Shown: in pieces, positions 46,058 to 54,515 of the stretch | Numbering within the stretch: the first letter of the stretch is position 1 | Layout: the number at the start of each line of letters is the position of its first letter | Assembly (NCBI RefSeq): GCF_010093595.1 | Contig: NW_022985452.1 | Location: 124,001 to 188,000, forward strand | Direction of reading: 5' to 3' | Source: Mytilinidion resinicola | Taxonomy: Eukaryota; Ascomycota; Dothideomycetes; Mytilinidiales; Mytilinidiaceae | DNA length: 64,000 nt | The notes under the pieces: model-generated | Told to the model about the DNA's origin: nothing | What the model saw: the letters and a program-made list of their open reading frames with translations, nothing else | The model's database searches: none | Program-made: the position numbers and the translations under genes

Positions 46058-49000
46058 CTAGTCAACCACCGGCTTGCCGCCCCTTAAGAAAACTCTCTTC
46101 GTTCCACCGACCCTTCCCAAATCTCCAAAGCCTTTGTCTTTTTCACCCTTGCTCTCCCGACTCTCCCTATCCTTCTCGACTTTGCCCTCACGCCCATTTG
46201 CAGCCCGACTTTCTCTCCCGTTCGCGGCTCTACTCTCTCTCCCATTCGCCGCCCTACTCTCCCTTCCACTCGCGGCCTCGCCTTTCCCGCCTCCACCACT
46301 ACCACCAACAGCCTGAGTCGAGACCTTCCTCGCTTGAGTCATCATACCCTCAATCCACTCTAGCTTCTCCCCGCTCAAGTCTAATTTCTTCGACTTCGGC
46401 CCCGCAAGGCCAACCTCGTTACCGCCCCATGAAAGCCGGCTAGAGCCAGTCGAGGCACTAGAGGCCTCAGCGTTGGCATTTGCAGGCGTACCTACAGAGG
46501 CTACAGAAGCGGGTGTATTGAAAGCGGAATCGGCAGCAGCGAAAGCAGCAGCCTTGGCAGCAGGAGTGCCGCGAGCTGGAGATGTAGCAGGGTTGGGCTG
46601 TGGCGTCCCTGCGCCATGTCGACTATCTGGCCTGATCATCCCCGCCGGACTTGATGTCAAATTCTCGAGACCAAGGACTTCGAACTTGCCCTCGCTAACC
46701 GTGCGCCGTCCATGGTGCTCTGCGTACTGACGAAGATACTCGCCGAGATCAGCCCAGCCGCCGCCGACGCGGACCATGACGCGCTCGCCATTTTCGCCGA
46801 CGCGGCGCACGAAGAGTTTGATGGGCGGTTTATCCATGCCGTTTTGGGTGAGGTGATAGAGCTTGATGTCCGAGTCACCGGATGCAAGCGTGCGGCGTGA
46901 GTTGGGCGCATTACTAGATTTGTCGAGATCGGTCTTTACAGGCGAGAGCGTAAGAGTTGGTTCGGGAGATTTGACACTACGAGGAACCCGGAGCGACGCG
47001 TTCGAGGCGTAGCGGCCACCGGCTGAGACAACTCGGGTGGGCTTGACCTCGGGTGCATCAGCTTCTGGGCCGGACGTGAGGCGTATGTGCGCTGGGATCG
47101 TGGTGAGAATATCGCTAATCTTGCGCTCTAGGTCTTCGGTGCTGTTGTCCTTCTTTGGTGAGAGGGCATGCGCAAATTTAGTAGGTGGCCATGGTTGCAT
47201 CTGATCCGAGGAGCCGTCAAGGGTTTTGAGGGGGCGGCGCTTTGCCATTGCAGAGTTGAGTGGTGGCTTCGGAACCTTTGCGTTGCGACTGTAGGCATTC
47301 CGGACAGATGGAGAATCATCCAAGGCGCTCGCTGGGCTTGACTGTAACGATATACTTGAAGAAGCGGATTCTACACTATCTCGGCGAAGCCCGAAATGTG
47401 ACTGAGGAGTTTGTGGTCTGGAATGTGGAGAGTGAGTCAGTCCGGGGGATGGGGCTTGCTGTACTGCCGCTGCAGCGAGCGGACTCGAAAGCTTGCTATG
47501 GATCAAAGTGTCGACGCGATCAGTAGTTACTGGTGATACGGGCGTGCTGTGGTTATCCCGAATGCCGTTTGAGCGGTCAAGTAGTGACGACGAGATCGAA
47601 GACGCACTGCTATTTCTTCGAACGGTGATGCTCTTGACCTGTATATCATTAGATATGTAGCCAAAAGTATTATAGGACGTTCGTACTTGGTGTCTGGAGA
47701 AACTCTCGATGGAGGTCACGGAAGCACGTTTTAGTATCGTCAAGTCCGGGCGCTTGCGTACCACTGATTCAGCTTTCTCGTCGTCACTGTCGACTTTTTG
47801 CCCAGTTACTACGTCTTCGGTTTGGCCTTCGACAGTGTCGTCCTGTTCTCCTGGTCGGTTGCCCAGGCTGTACTCGTTTTCGTTTAACTTCGATTGTGAT
47901 GTTACAAAGTCTGGAATGCTTAATCGCAAAGCTGTGGGCGTATGAGGCGACGCTTGAGTGGTTTCCTTCGCCGGAATGAGATCGGGAAATCGTTCGTACG
48001 GAGCAGCCAACCCGTTTCCGTTCGATCTGGTTTTAGGAGTTTGGTTGAGGTCTTCGGCTGGATCGTTGATCGAGGCCCGATGGAGTGTCTCCGACTTCCG
48101 AGGTGCTATGTCTTCAACTTGAGTGCTTGGACCCCGTCCGTCTAGACCGATTCCCTGGATGGTGGTAGCTGTAGTAGCATTTCGCTTAGCTCTCATTCGT
48201 CGGATCTCCACATCCAGAATACGATTTCGTGATTCAACAGTCCAGCGACTGTAATCCGATTCCAACTCCTCAAAATCGTCAATCCATGTATCCGGTAGGG
48301 CGTCCTCACGGCCTTCAAGAATGTCCAGCATCCGGTCCAGTCGTTGTCCAAGGTCAGAAACGATGACTTTCAGCTCTGCCAGTATCGTGTACAGAGTCTC
48401 CTTCCAGTCGTTAAACGAGGTATCCGACGTGTCGACATCCTGCGGGGGATCAAGAGTTCTCCAAGCCAGATCTAAAGCAGTTCGGGTAGTGCCGAGGTCC
48501 TTCAAAAATCTCGGTGTGCTGCAAAGGATGGTCAGACGTGTGGACCAAGTATCGATGCTCAGTTTGAGCCGCGAGAGATACGGTAGTGCCTGGAGTAAGG
48601 TTTGCGTTACTAAGATAGAAAAGTCATCCAACGGAAGGAACTGCGGTCGTTTTGTGTCATAACTAGAGGATGGCCTGGACCTGTTAGGGCCATGTATATC
48701 CAGGATGTGGCCTTTGAGTTCCTCAATATCCAAAGTCTCCCGCTCAGCCTCGATGTCCTCGATACGCGCTTCGTAGGCCTTGACCTCAGCAGATAGCAAA
48801 GAACCCCAGTATATCAACAGACCAATGTCCTCCGAGCCACCCACGCCCTTTGTATGTTCGTTGATGTGTCTTTGCACGCTCTTCCGCCTCTTTTCACGAC
48901 GCTCTTCGCTGGGCACTTCAAACGTGCCGGACCATCCCCATTGCTCGATCTCCTGACACCACGACTTCAGTCTCTCGGCAGCTTTGGCGACTCTGAACCC

Positions 49001-49246
49001 CAAGTCCTTCTCCGCAGGGGTTGCTGTCTTGACGCAGTCAAAGATTTTGTGCTCTTCCGGACTGTTGTAGGCTATCGGAGTTTCGGAGAAGGCGCGCAGG
49101 GTCGTCGAAGGGGAGATATCTCGAAAATTTCCATCCTCAGAACCCAGGTTCGACCGTCCGTAGCGCCGAGGAGATGGTTGAGGCGAATTGCTGCGTGGCT
49201 GGAAGATTGGAGGGGCGAAGCGCGTCGAGCTCGATAGCTCCGTCAT
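46058..49246 (-). CDS. GAS2 (GAR) domain protein, probable microtubule-associated
   Basis: An intronless gene of 1062 residues. The N-terminal 350 residues are helical and spectrin-like (for example EVKAYEARIEDIEAERETLD and LGQRLDRMLDILEGRED). The centre (350-790) is Ser/Thr/Pro-rich and probably disordered. Residues about 803-870 form a GAS2-related domain: IKLFVRRVGENGERVMVRV, then GGGWADLGEYLRQYAEHHG, then RRTVSEGKFEVLGL. The MVRVGGGW core is the family signature and binds microtubules in animal GAS2 and spectraplakin proteins. The C-terminal tail contains a 24-nt tandem repeat encoding copies of GRESRAAN, then a Lys/Glu-rich end. A role linking the cytoskeleton is inferred from the domain. 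The chosen ATG opens the long frame and follows stops upstream. Confidence 0.9.
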   Translation of the reverse strand: MTELSSSTRFAPPIFQPRSNSPQPSPRRYGRSNLGSEDGNFRDISPSTTLRAFSETPIAYNSPEEHKIFDCVKTATPAEKDLGFRVAKAAERLKSWCQEIEQWGWSGTFEVPSEERREKRRKSVQRHINEHTKGVGGSEDIGLLIYWGSLLSAEVKAYEARIEDIEAERETLDIEELKGHILDIHGPNRSRPSSSYDTKRPQFLPLDDFSILVTQTLLQALPYLSRLKLSIDTWSTRLTILCSTPRFLKDLGTTRTALDLAWRTLDPPQDVDTSDTSFNDWKETLYTILAELKVIVSDLGQRLDRMLDILEGREDALPDTWIDDFEELESDYSRWTVESRNRILDVEIRRMRAKRNATTATTIQGIGLDGRGPSTQVEDIAPRKSETLHRASINDPAEDLNQTPKTRSNGNGLAAPYERFPDLIPAKETTQASPHTPTALRLSIPDFVTSQSKLNENEYSLGNRPGEQDDTVEGQTEDVVTGQKVDSDDEKAESVVRKRPDLTILKRASVTSIESFSRHQVRTSYNTFGYISNDIQVKSITVRRNSSASSISSSLLDRSNGIRDNHSTPVSPVTTDRVDTLIHSKLSSPLAAAAVQQAPSPGLTHSPHSRPQTPQSHFGLRRDSVESASSSISLQSSPASALDDSPSVRNAYSRNAKVPKPPLNSAMAKRRPLKTLDGSSDQMQPWPPTKFAHALSPKKDNSTEDLERKISDILTTIPAHIRLTSGPEADAPEVKPTRVVSAGGRYASNASLRVPRSVKSPEPTLTLSPVKTDLDKSSNAPNSRRTLASGDSDIKLYHLTQNGMDKPPIKLFVRRVGENGERVMVRVGGGWADLGEYLRQYAEHHGRRTVSEGKFEVLGLENLTSSPAGMIRPDSRHGAGTPQPNPATSPARGTPAAKAAAFAAADSAFNTPASVASVGTPANANAEASSASTGSSRLSWGGNEVGLAGPKSKKLDLSGEKLEWIEGMMTQARKVSTQAVGGSGGGGKGEAASGRESRAANGRESRAANGRESRAANGREGKVEKDRESRESKGEKDKGFGDLGRVGGTKRVFLRGGKPVVD
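46193..46280. repeat. 24-bp tandem repeat inside the GAS2-domain gene
   Basis: About 3.7 copies of a 24-bp unit start at 46193, 46217, 46241 and 46265. Read on the minus strand they encode an eight-residue repeat, GRESRAAN. The frame is preserved, so copy-number change would alter the basic tail without breaking the gene. Confidence 0.8.
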
Positions 49247-50219
49247 GACGGGCGGTTGGGGTGAATATGCTGAGGGACAATGTGGACATGGAGAAAATAA
49301 AGAACAAAGGAGATCTGGGGGATACGATACCTGCGATAGCTGTAGAGTGTTAGTATGTACGGTGGTGAAAGCTCCCCTCGCGCTCGTTGACGTGTTACAG
49401 CCGGGGTAGGTTGCAGAGGAACAGGGAGAAAGGAAACGGCCCTTTCTGCATTGGGCGTAGGCTGATCTGCGGGATTAACAACACCAGTCGTCATCTACGG
49501 GATACATAGATATCTACGGTGAATGTCCTCAGAATACCATGTGCCATTGCTCTCAAGTTCAGCTGCTGTAGTGCAATCGTCCACTTGACTTAGGACCTGT
49601 CAAGGAACCGTAGGCCCACCGTAGAACCATGGATCTGCATTGAATAGAATTTTCCAGCCAAGGGTCACCTCGCTCCCAGGAACCTATATTACCCCAACGT
49701 ATGTTAGGAATATCCAGCCAGCCCCGAGAAGCACAATCGCTGCATCTTATCACATCATCTCTGTTGTGCCAGAAGCAGTGGCCGAGTAACACCACCAATC
49801 CCGCCGTGTTCCGGCGCTCCTCTCAGGCCATGCATGTTCATCCCGCAACCTGCCCCAGGAATCAGACCTGCCAAGCCAAACTTTCCCCAATCCCCGCAGC
49901 GGAATCACACCCACCTGCCCTATATAGGTCGATCCCACGTTGGCAAGGAAGCTCCAAGTCTGGGCGTAAGAGGATCTTCTGAGCCATATTGGAGCCTGTT
50001 TTCGTCATACCTGCTTGGCCATACACGATGCCATAGACTTTACGGTGAGCCGAAGGATACGAGTGGCACTGGAAAAAGTCGCTCTTCCGAACTGCAATGC
50101 CCAAACTGAGATACTAGACCGCATGATGCAATCGCGAGCTGCTGTACTTCTACTTGGAAACCCCTCGTCTCACTTCAGTTCTTCCCTCTACTCATTGCTC
50201 TTCTCTTCATGAAAACACC
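49247..50219. other. Divergent intergenic region
   Basis: Upstream regions of the GAS2 gene (minus) and the carboxypeptidase gene (plus). Open frames near 49560-50110 exist on both strands but are antisense shadows of each other without features. Confidence 0.45.
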
Positions 50220-52651
50220 ATGAAGCTTTCCTTGATCCTCATCAGCGCAGTTGGCGTGCATGCTTCTCTACGAGAGCGTGATTTTGGGCAGGCTCACAAC
50301 CATAAGAAATACGTCAAACGTCAAGATGTAGTCCCGTTCCCTCCAGTCCTAGACACGAATGAGCAATTGCTTGTCAATTCCTTTGATAATGCTACAATTG
50401 CAACATGGGAATACTACTACTCTCATGGAGCGCATCTTGCTGGAACGAACAAGACTCAGGCTCAATGGACGGCTGACCGGTGGGCCGAGTTTGGATTCAC
50501 CTCTAGCCTAGCTGAGTACTGTAAGCATGATCGTGGTAATCAACTATGAGCATAACGGGGACTGAATTTGTCTCAGATGTCTTCCTTGACTACCCGATTG
50601 GACAATCTCTGCGGCTCGACTATAGCAATGGCACCTCACATGATGCGTCTCTAGAAGAAGAGGTTCTTGCGGTCGATGATACAACCAGGTGGGTCATGCC
50701 ATTATTCTATGTAAATCTTTACAAGCAGAGGTTGAAAAGAGAAAATTTGCGTGATCGTCGAGCCTTGTGAAGCAGTTTCGTGTTCAGCCAATCATGATAA
50801 GAAGCTAACTCTTTTGGCGCAGCTATCCGAACCGCATACCCGTGTTCAACGGGTACTCATTCTCAGGCAACGCAACCGCCGAATATGTCTACGTCGGTGT
50901 GTTAATGTTAAAGTTCTCTCTATCAAGTTTAGTCGTTACTAACTAGTGCGAAGGGAGAGGACAAGAGGTCGATTTTGTACGCCTGGAAGAACTCGGCGTT
51001 GAGCTGGAAGGCAAAATAGCACTCACGAAATACGGAGGGCCCTTCCGTGGACTAAAGGTCAAAAACGCCCAGAACCATGGCATGATCGGGGCTATCATCT
51101 TCACCGACCCCGACGGCGACGGCAACATCACCGAAGCAAACGGATACAAGGCGTATCCGGATGGGCCTGCTAGGAATCCTACCAGTGTACAGCGAGGTAC
51201 CGTCGAGTTTCTGAGTACCTATGCTGGTGACCCTACAACCCCTGGGTATCCGTCCAAGTTTGATTCTCCTCGTTCTGATAGATTTGTGGTAACGCCTCAT
51301 ATTCCGTCCATTCCAATTTCCTGGCTTGATGCACAGCCTATACTCCAAGCCTTGGACGGACATGGATTCACGGGTGAGGAGGTGAATCGTACTGGTTGGG
51401 TGGGAGCAATTGGTAATGTTACGTACAGTACCGGGCCTGCTCCTGGTACTACTCTTTTCTTAGAGAACGAGTTGGAAGAGAAGTACACTTACATCTGGAA
51501 TGCGATTGGTATTATCAATGGAACGAACGAAGATGAGGTTGTGATCGTCGGCAATCATCGTGATGCCTGGATTGTAGGGGGTGCCGGTCAGTCAATGTGC
51601 ATCAGCGAAGACGAGCAGACGCTTATGTGGCATAGGTGATCCCAATTCTGGCTCAGCCGTCATAGTCGAGCTATCCAAAGCCTTCGGTAAACTGCTAGCT
51701 ACCGGCTGGAAGCCTGCTCGCACCATCATCCTTGCAAGCTGGGATGGCGAAGAGTACGGCACAGTCGGGAGCACAGAATGGGTAGAAGAGTACGTACCCT
51801 GGCTCACCGAGGCTGCCGTAACGAACATCAACGTCGACATCGCTACCTCTGGCCCATACCCATACATAGACGCGACCCCCGACCTCCATGCGATTGCTAC
51901 CACCATCATGAAGAAGATCATCTACCCAGTCAAAGGGGTAACGAACCGAACTTTTTACGACGTCTGGTACGACTTCAATGACGGCGAGTTCGGCGTTCTA
52001 GGCAGCGGTAGTGATTTCGCCACCTTCCTCCACAAAGGCATCAGCGCGATTGACTTTGGCGCGGGTGGCGGTCCGGAGGATCCAATCTGGCACTATCACT
52101 CGAATTTCGACTCCTATCACTGGATGTCCACGTTGGGCGACCCTGGCTTCGTGACGCACAAGTCGATCGGCCAGTTCCTAGCCTTGCTGCTTTACCACCT
52201 AGTCAACGACGACGTCCTGCCCTTAAATCCAGCAGACTATACGCCAGCGCTAGAGGAATACTTCTCAGACCTGAACGATACAGTCATTTCCGCGAACAGC
52301 ACAGTAGACCTGACCGAGCTCAGCGACGCCATCGCTACTTTCAAGAACTACTCGTCTCAATTCGAGCAACTCCGTGCTTTCGCTATCTCTTCGAGTGACT
52401 CGGACTTGATCAAGGTCACGAATACTAAAGCGAAGGATTTCAGTAGGGGCTTTGTGAGCCAGGGTGGGCTGCCGGAGAGGGAGTTTTATCAGCATTTGAT
52501 CTTTGCGCCGGGCATTGATACGGGATATGCGCCTGTCACGTTTCCGGCGGTTACGGAGGCGGTGGAGGCGGGGGATTTAGAGTTGGCGCAGAAGTGGGTG
52601 GGAAAGACGGCTAAGGCGGTGCTGGTGGCGGCGGACATCTTGAAGACGTAG
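50220..52651 (+). CDS. Secreted zinc carboxypeptidase, glutamate carboxypeptidase II-like (M28)
   Basis: Five exons (50220-50520, 50577-50688, 50823-50896, 50954-51586, 51636-52651) give 711 residues, the usual size of this family. A signal peptide covers about residues 1-18, followed by a possible KR-type propeptide site (KKYVKRQ). A PA domain (about 120-270) contains ALTKYGGPFRGLKVKNAQNH. The M28 catalytic core has His364 in NHRDAW, Asp375 in GDPNSG, Glu412 and Glu413 in WDGEEYG, Asp441 in INVDIA and His528 in HYHSNFDSYHW, the complete two-zinc set. The C-terminal 150 residues are the transferrin-receptor-like dimerisation domain. It removes C-terminal residues, often Glu, from peptides outside the cell. 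The exon 3-4 junction uses the acceptor GCGAAG at 50953, giving YVGRGQEVDF. Many N-glycosylation sites support secretion. Confidence 0.93.
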
Positions 52652-53017
52652 ATGCGAGTGCTCGATATAGTTGGTAGAGGTCCTTTGGAGTACTCCGAAC
52701 AGTGAAGAAAACGTATGGTAGGCTGTTGGCGATGCGCTGTAATTAGGAGGTTAGCAAGTGGTTGGTCCGATGCGGGAGTGTAAGGAGTGGAGCGGACTTC
52801 CATAGATGAGCCTAATGACTACTACATTGATAGTTCAGCATAATATTGCTGCACAGAACGAATGAAAAAGAATGATTTCGAGCATAACAAACTCCGCCGT
52901 AGTTTCTGTACAGTGCACTGCTCCTTTCTCCCGCTGCATGACCCCGTCGCCCGCTACAGACACTTCACTACCATTCCACCACATTACGCCCAAACACCCA
53001 ATACATGGTCGGGAATC
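52652..53017. other. Intergenic region
   Basis: 3' flank of the carboxypeptidase gene up to the terminator of the minus-strand tRNA gene. Nothing else seen. Confidence 0.5.
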
Positions 53018-53033
53018 AAAAAGAGCAAAAAAA
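53018..53033 (-). terminator. RNA polymerase III terminator of tRNA-Leu
   Basis: On the minus strand a T7 run (53033-53027) begins eight bases after the tRNA discriminator base, followed by a second T5 run (53022-53018). The first run is flanked by AAGAGC and GCTCTT, a small inverted repeat. Confidence 0.85.
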
Positions 53034-53085
53034 GAAGCTCTTGATCAGAGTGGGACTCGAACCCACGCCACTTACGTGACCAGGA

Positions 53086-53101
53086 TGTAATGTTAAGGTA
53101 A
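53086..53101 (-). other. Canonical 16-nt tRNA intron
   Basis: It lies after G37 of tRNA-Leu(AAG), the standard position for introns removed by the tRNA splicing endonuclease. Its ACCTTAAC segment is exactly complementary to GTTAAGGT around the anticodon, as eukaryotic tRNA introns often are. Confidence 0.8.
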
Positions 53102-53108
53102 CCTTAAC

Positions 53109-53161
53109 CTGGAAACACAGTTAGTAACTGAACGTAAGTACTTGGTGGGTCAAGAACTTGC
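53109..53161 (-). other. 53-nt GC-AG insertion with spliceosomal signals in tRNA-Leu
   Basis: Donor AG|GCAAGT, branch-like ACTAAC (53125-53120) in the context GTTACTAACT, and acceptor TTTCCAG. GCAAGT is the consensus for the minor GC class of U2 introns. The insertion is flanked by CCAGG on both sides, so the exact cut is ambiguous, but the product is the same and rebuilds the anticodon stem. Confidence 0.75.
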
Positions 53162-53176
53162 CTGGCGCCATAACCA

Positions 53177-53228
53177 CTGTCGAGGTAATTAGCATTGATG
53201 GTGATGAACGGGATGGAGGAATACTCAC
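53177..53228 (-). other. 52-nt GT-AG insertion with spliceosomal signals in the tRNA-Leu D-loop
   Basis: Donor GTGAGT (perfect consensus), branch-like GCTAAT (53193-53188) about 10 bases before the end, acceptor GACAG. Removal joins GAGT to TGGTTAT. It splits the internal A-box promoter. A 53-nt cut one step later would give GAGTGGTTAT, also acceptable in tRNA-Leu. Confidence 0.75.
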
Positions 53229-53244
53229 ACTCGGCCATCTGACC

Positions 53245-54009
53245 ATTTCAGGCTTGTTGATGGAAGGCCGACAAAATTATTACGTATCTATAGCTTGAAT
53301 GAAAATTGCGCCCGGCTAAACCGAAATCGGCGATCGAATGGCAAGCCGGGATGGGAGTGGGACGGAGTACGAAGTAGCGCGGGGTCCAGTGTGTGAGTGT
53401 GGGGTGTGTTGGGATGGTAGCGAATCAGAGTCAGTGATCGAGATTTTCTTTCATCACCAACTTCTTATGCACACAAATTTAATGCGAGTAATTAACAACA
53501 TCAAGTCTTGCTTGCCTCAGCTGTTCTATTTGCAATTAGGACATTGTATACGCAGTTAATAATTCAGTGTTTAGAACGGTCGCTGAGAAAAGGCTCCCGT
53601 CTACCCAACGGTCCCTTCTTGAGGCGAACATATTCAACTCCTGCATGATTCAACGCCCTCGATGATTCAACGCCGAGGGCGTTGAGTCATGCATCGTTTC
53701 CTGCAATATTTCTTTAATGAGTACAAGGCCTCGCCCTCCGTCCATACCATTCTTTACAATCGTCAGTGGTGCTTCAACACACTCTCAAAAGCCTAGAGGA
53801 GATACAATTGCGTCATTCTGAACAATCGTTAGGCTTGCTGGGCCACCTCAGACGGCGGTAGTCCAGATTGATATGCACAGATGTCTGAATATATCTCGAG
53901 GCCCGAAAAGAAGTGACATAGGGGTGCGCCTCGGATGGCACCTTCAAGAGCCATTGAATATATATTCTATAAACATGTTCCGCCCACACTCCATCAACAA
54001 GCACCAAAT
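53245..54009. other. Region between two tRNA-like elements
   Basis: About 750 bp without a gene. It contains the hairpin at 53643-53692. Short frames on both strands (53338-53559, 53813-54067) show no coding features. Confidence 0.45.
53643..53692. repeat. 19-bp inverted repeat with internal direct repeat
   Basis: Arms 53643-53661 and 53674-53692 are complementary at 18 of 19 positions (GCATGATTCAACGCCCTCG against its partner with one T/C difference). The 12-nt loop ATGATTCAACGC repeats part of the left arm, so the same 12 bases also occur directly in tandem. A stable RNA or cruciform hairpin is possible. Confidence 0.8.
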
Positions 54010-54084
54010 GGTCAGATGGCCGAGTTGGGCGGCTCAGCAGAGAATTAGAGTGCAAGCTGTAGACCATTCCGCCACTGTCTGACC
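54010..54084 (+). ncRNA. 75-nt tRNA-like element lacking a B box
   Basis: The element starts GGTCAGA and ends TCTGACC, a perfect 7-bp tRNA-type acceptor stem. The plus strand carries the A-box-like TGGCCGAGTTGG; the minus strand carries another, TGGCGGAATGG. The first 16 bases and four bases of 5' flank equal those of the tRNA-Leu gene at 53042-53244. CAGC/GCTG could form a central stem. Neither strand has the GGTTCGA T-loop/B box, and no anticodon arm of normal shape can be drawn. A TTTT run follows at about 54098 on the plus strand. It is most simply a tRNA relic or pseudogene; a functional tRNA-like RNA is possible. Confidence 0.4.
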
Positions 54085-54515
54085 TGCCTCAATGCGCTTT
54101 TCTAAATTTGATTGAACTAATTTGAACAATCTAAAATCTTGCTCGTGTACCTCAAACGGCGCTACAAAGGTGGAATAACATGTAGAGTTGCGAATGGACT
54201 TGTGCGTGCCAACGGCGGCCACTTTTCAAATTTTCAATTGAGCGCTTGATCACTGTCGTTTCTGTCATTCTCAGGAGCACTCCTGATTCCGACAATCATA
54301 AATGTAAATTTGATTTATGCCAGTAGTCTATTTGTAGAATATATGCAATACCTGGAGGAGAGTTTCTCCTCCGAAGCTCGGCTTTCGCTCTCCTATCGAT
54401 AAGAAAGGCCCTGTAATTTTCCAGTCACGCAAGTCGACCACTTTTCCACCACCAATCCCCAATTTGCTACTTAACTCTCCACTCCCCGCCTCTGGGCTTC
54501 CCATCCATTTTCGAA
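54085..54515. other. Intergenic region and promoter of the aminotransferase gene
   Basis: AT-rich in the first half, then the 5' region of the acetylornithine aminotransferase gene. No other gene seen. Confidence 0.45.

Larger units (their letters stand above)
53042..53244 (-). tRNA. tRNA-Leu(AAG) with one tRNA-type intron and two spliceosomal-type insertions
   Basis: Read on the minus strand, the acceptor stem GGTCAGA (53244-53238) pairs with TCTGATC (53049-53043), discriminator A at 53042. The D-stem is GCC/GGC, the anticodon stem CCAGG/CCTGG, the long variable arm TCACGTAAGTGGC, and the T-arm GTGGGTTCGAGTCCCAC contains a perfect B box. The loop has T33, anticodon AAG (53105-53103) and G37. 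Three segments interrupt this: 53177-53228 in the D-loop, 53109-53161 at the anticodon stem, and the ordinary 16-nt intron 53086-53101 after position 37. Removing them leaves 82 nt, the normal class II tRNA-Leu size. The rebuilt D-loop GAGTTGGTTAT is canonical. The intact stems and terminator argue for a working gene. The tRNA identity is firm; how the two long insertions are removed is inference. Confidence 0.9.
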
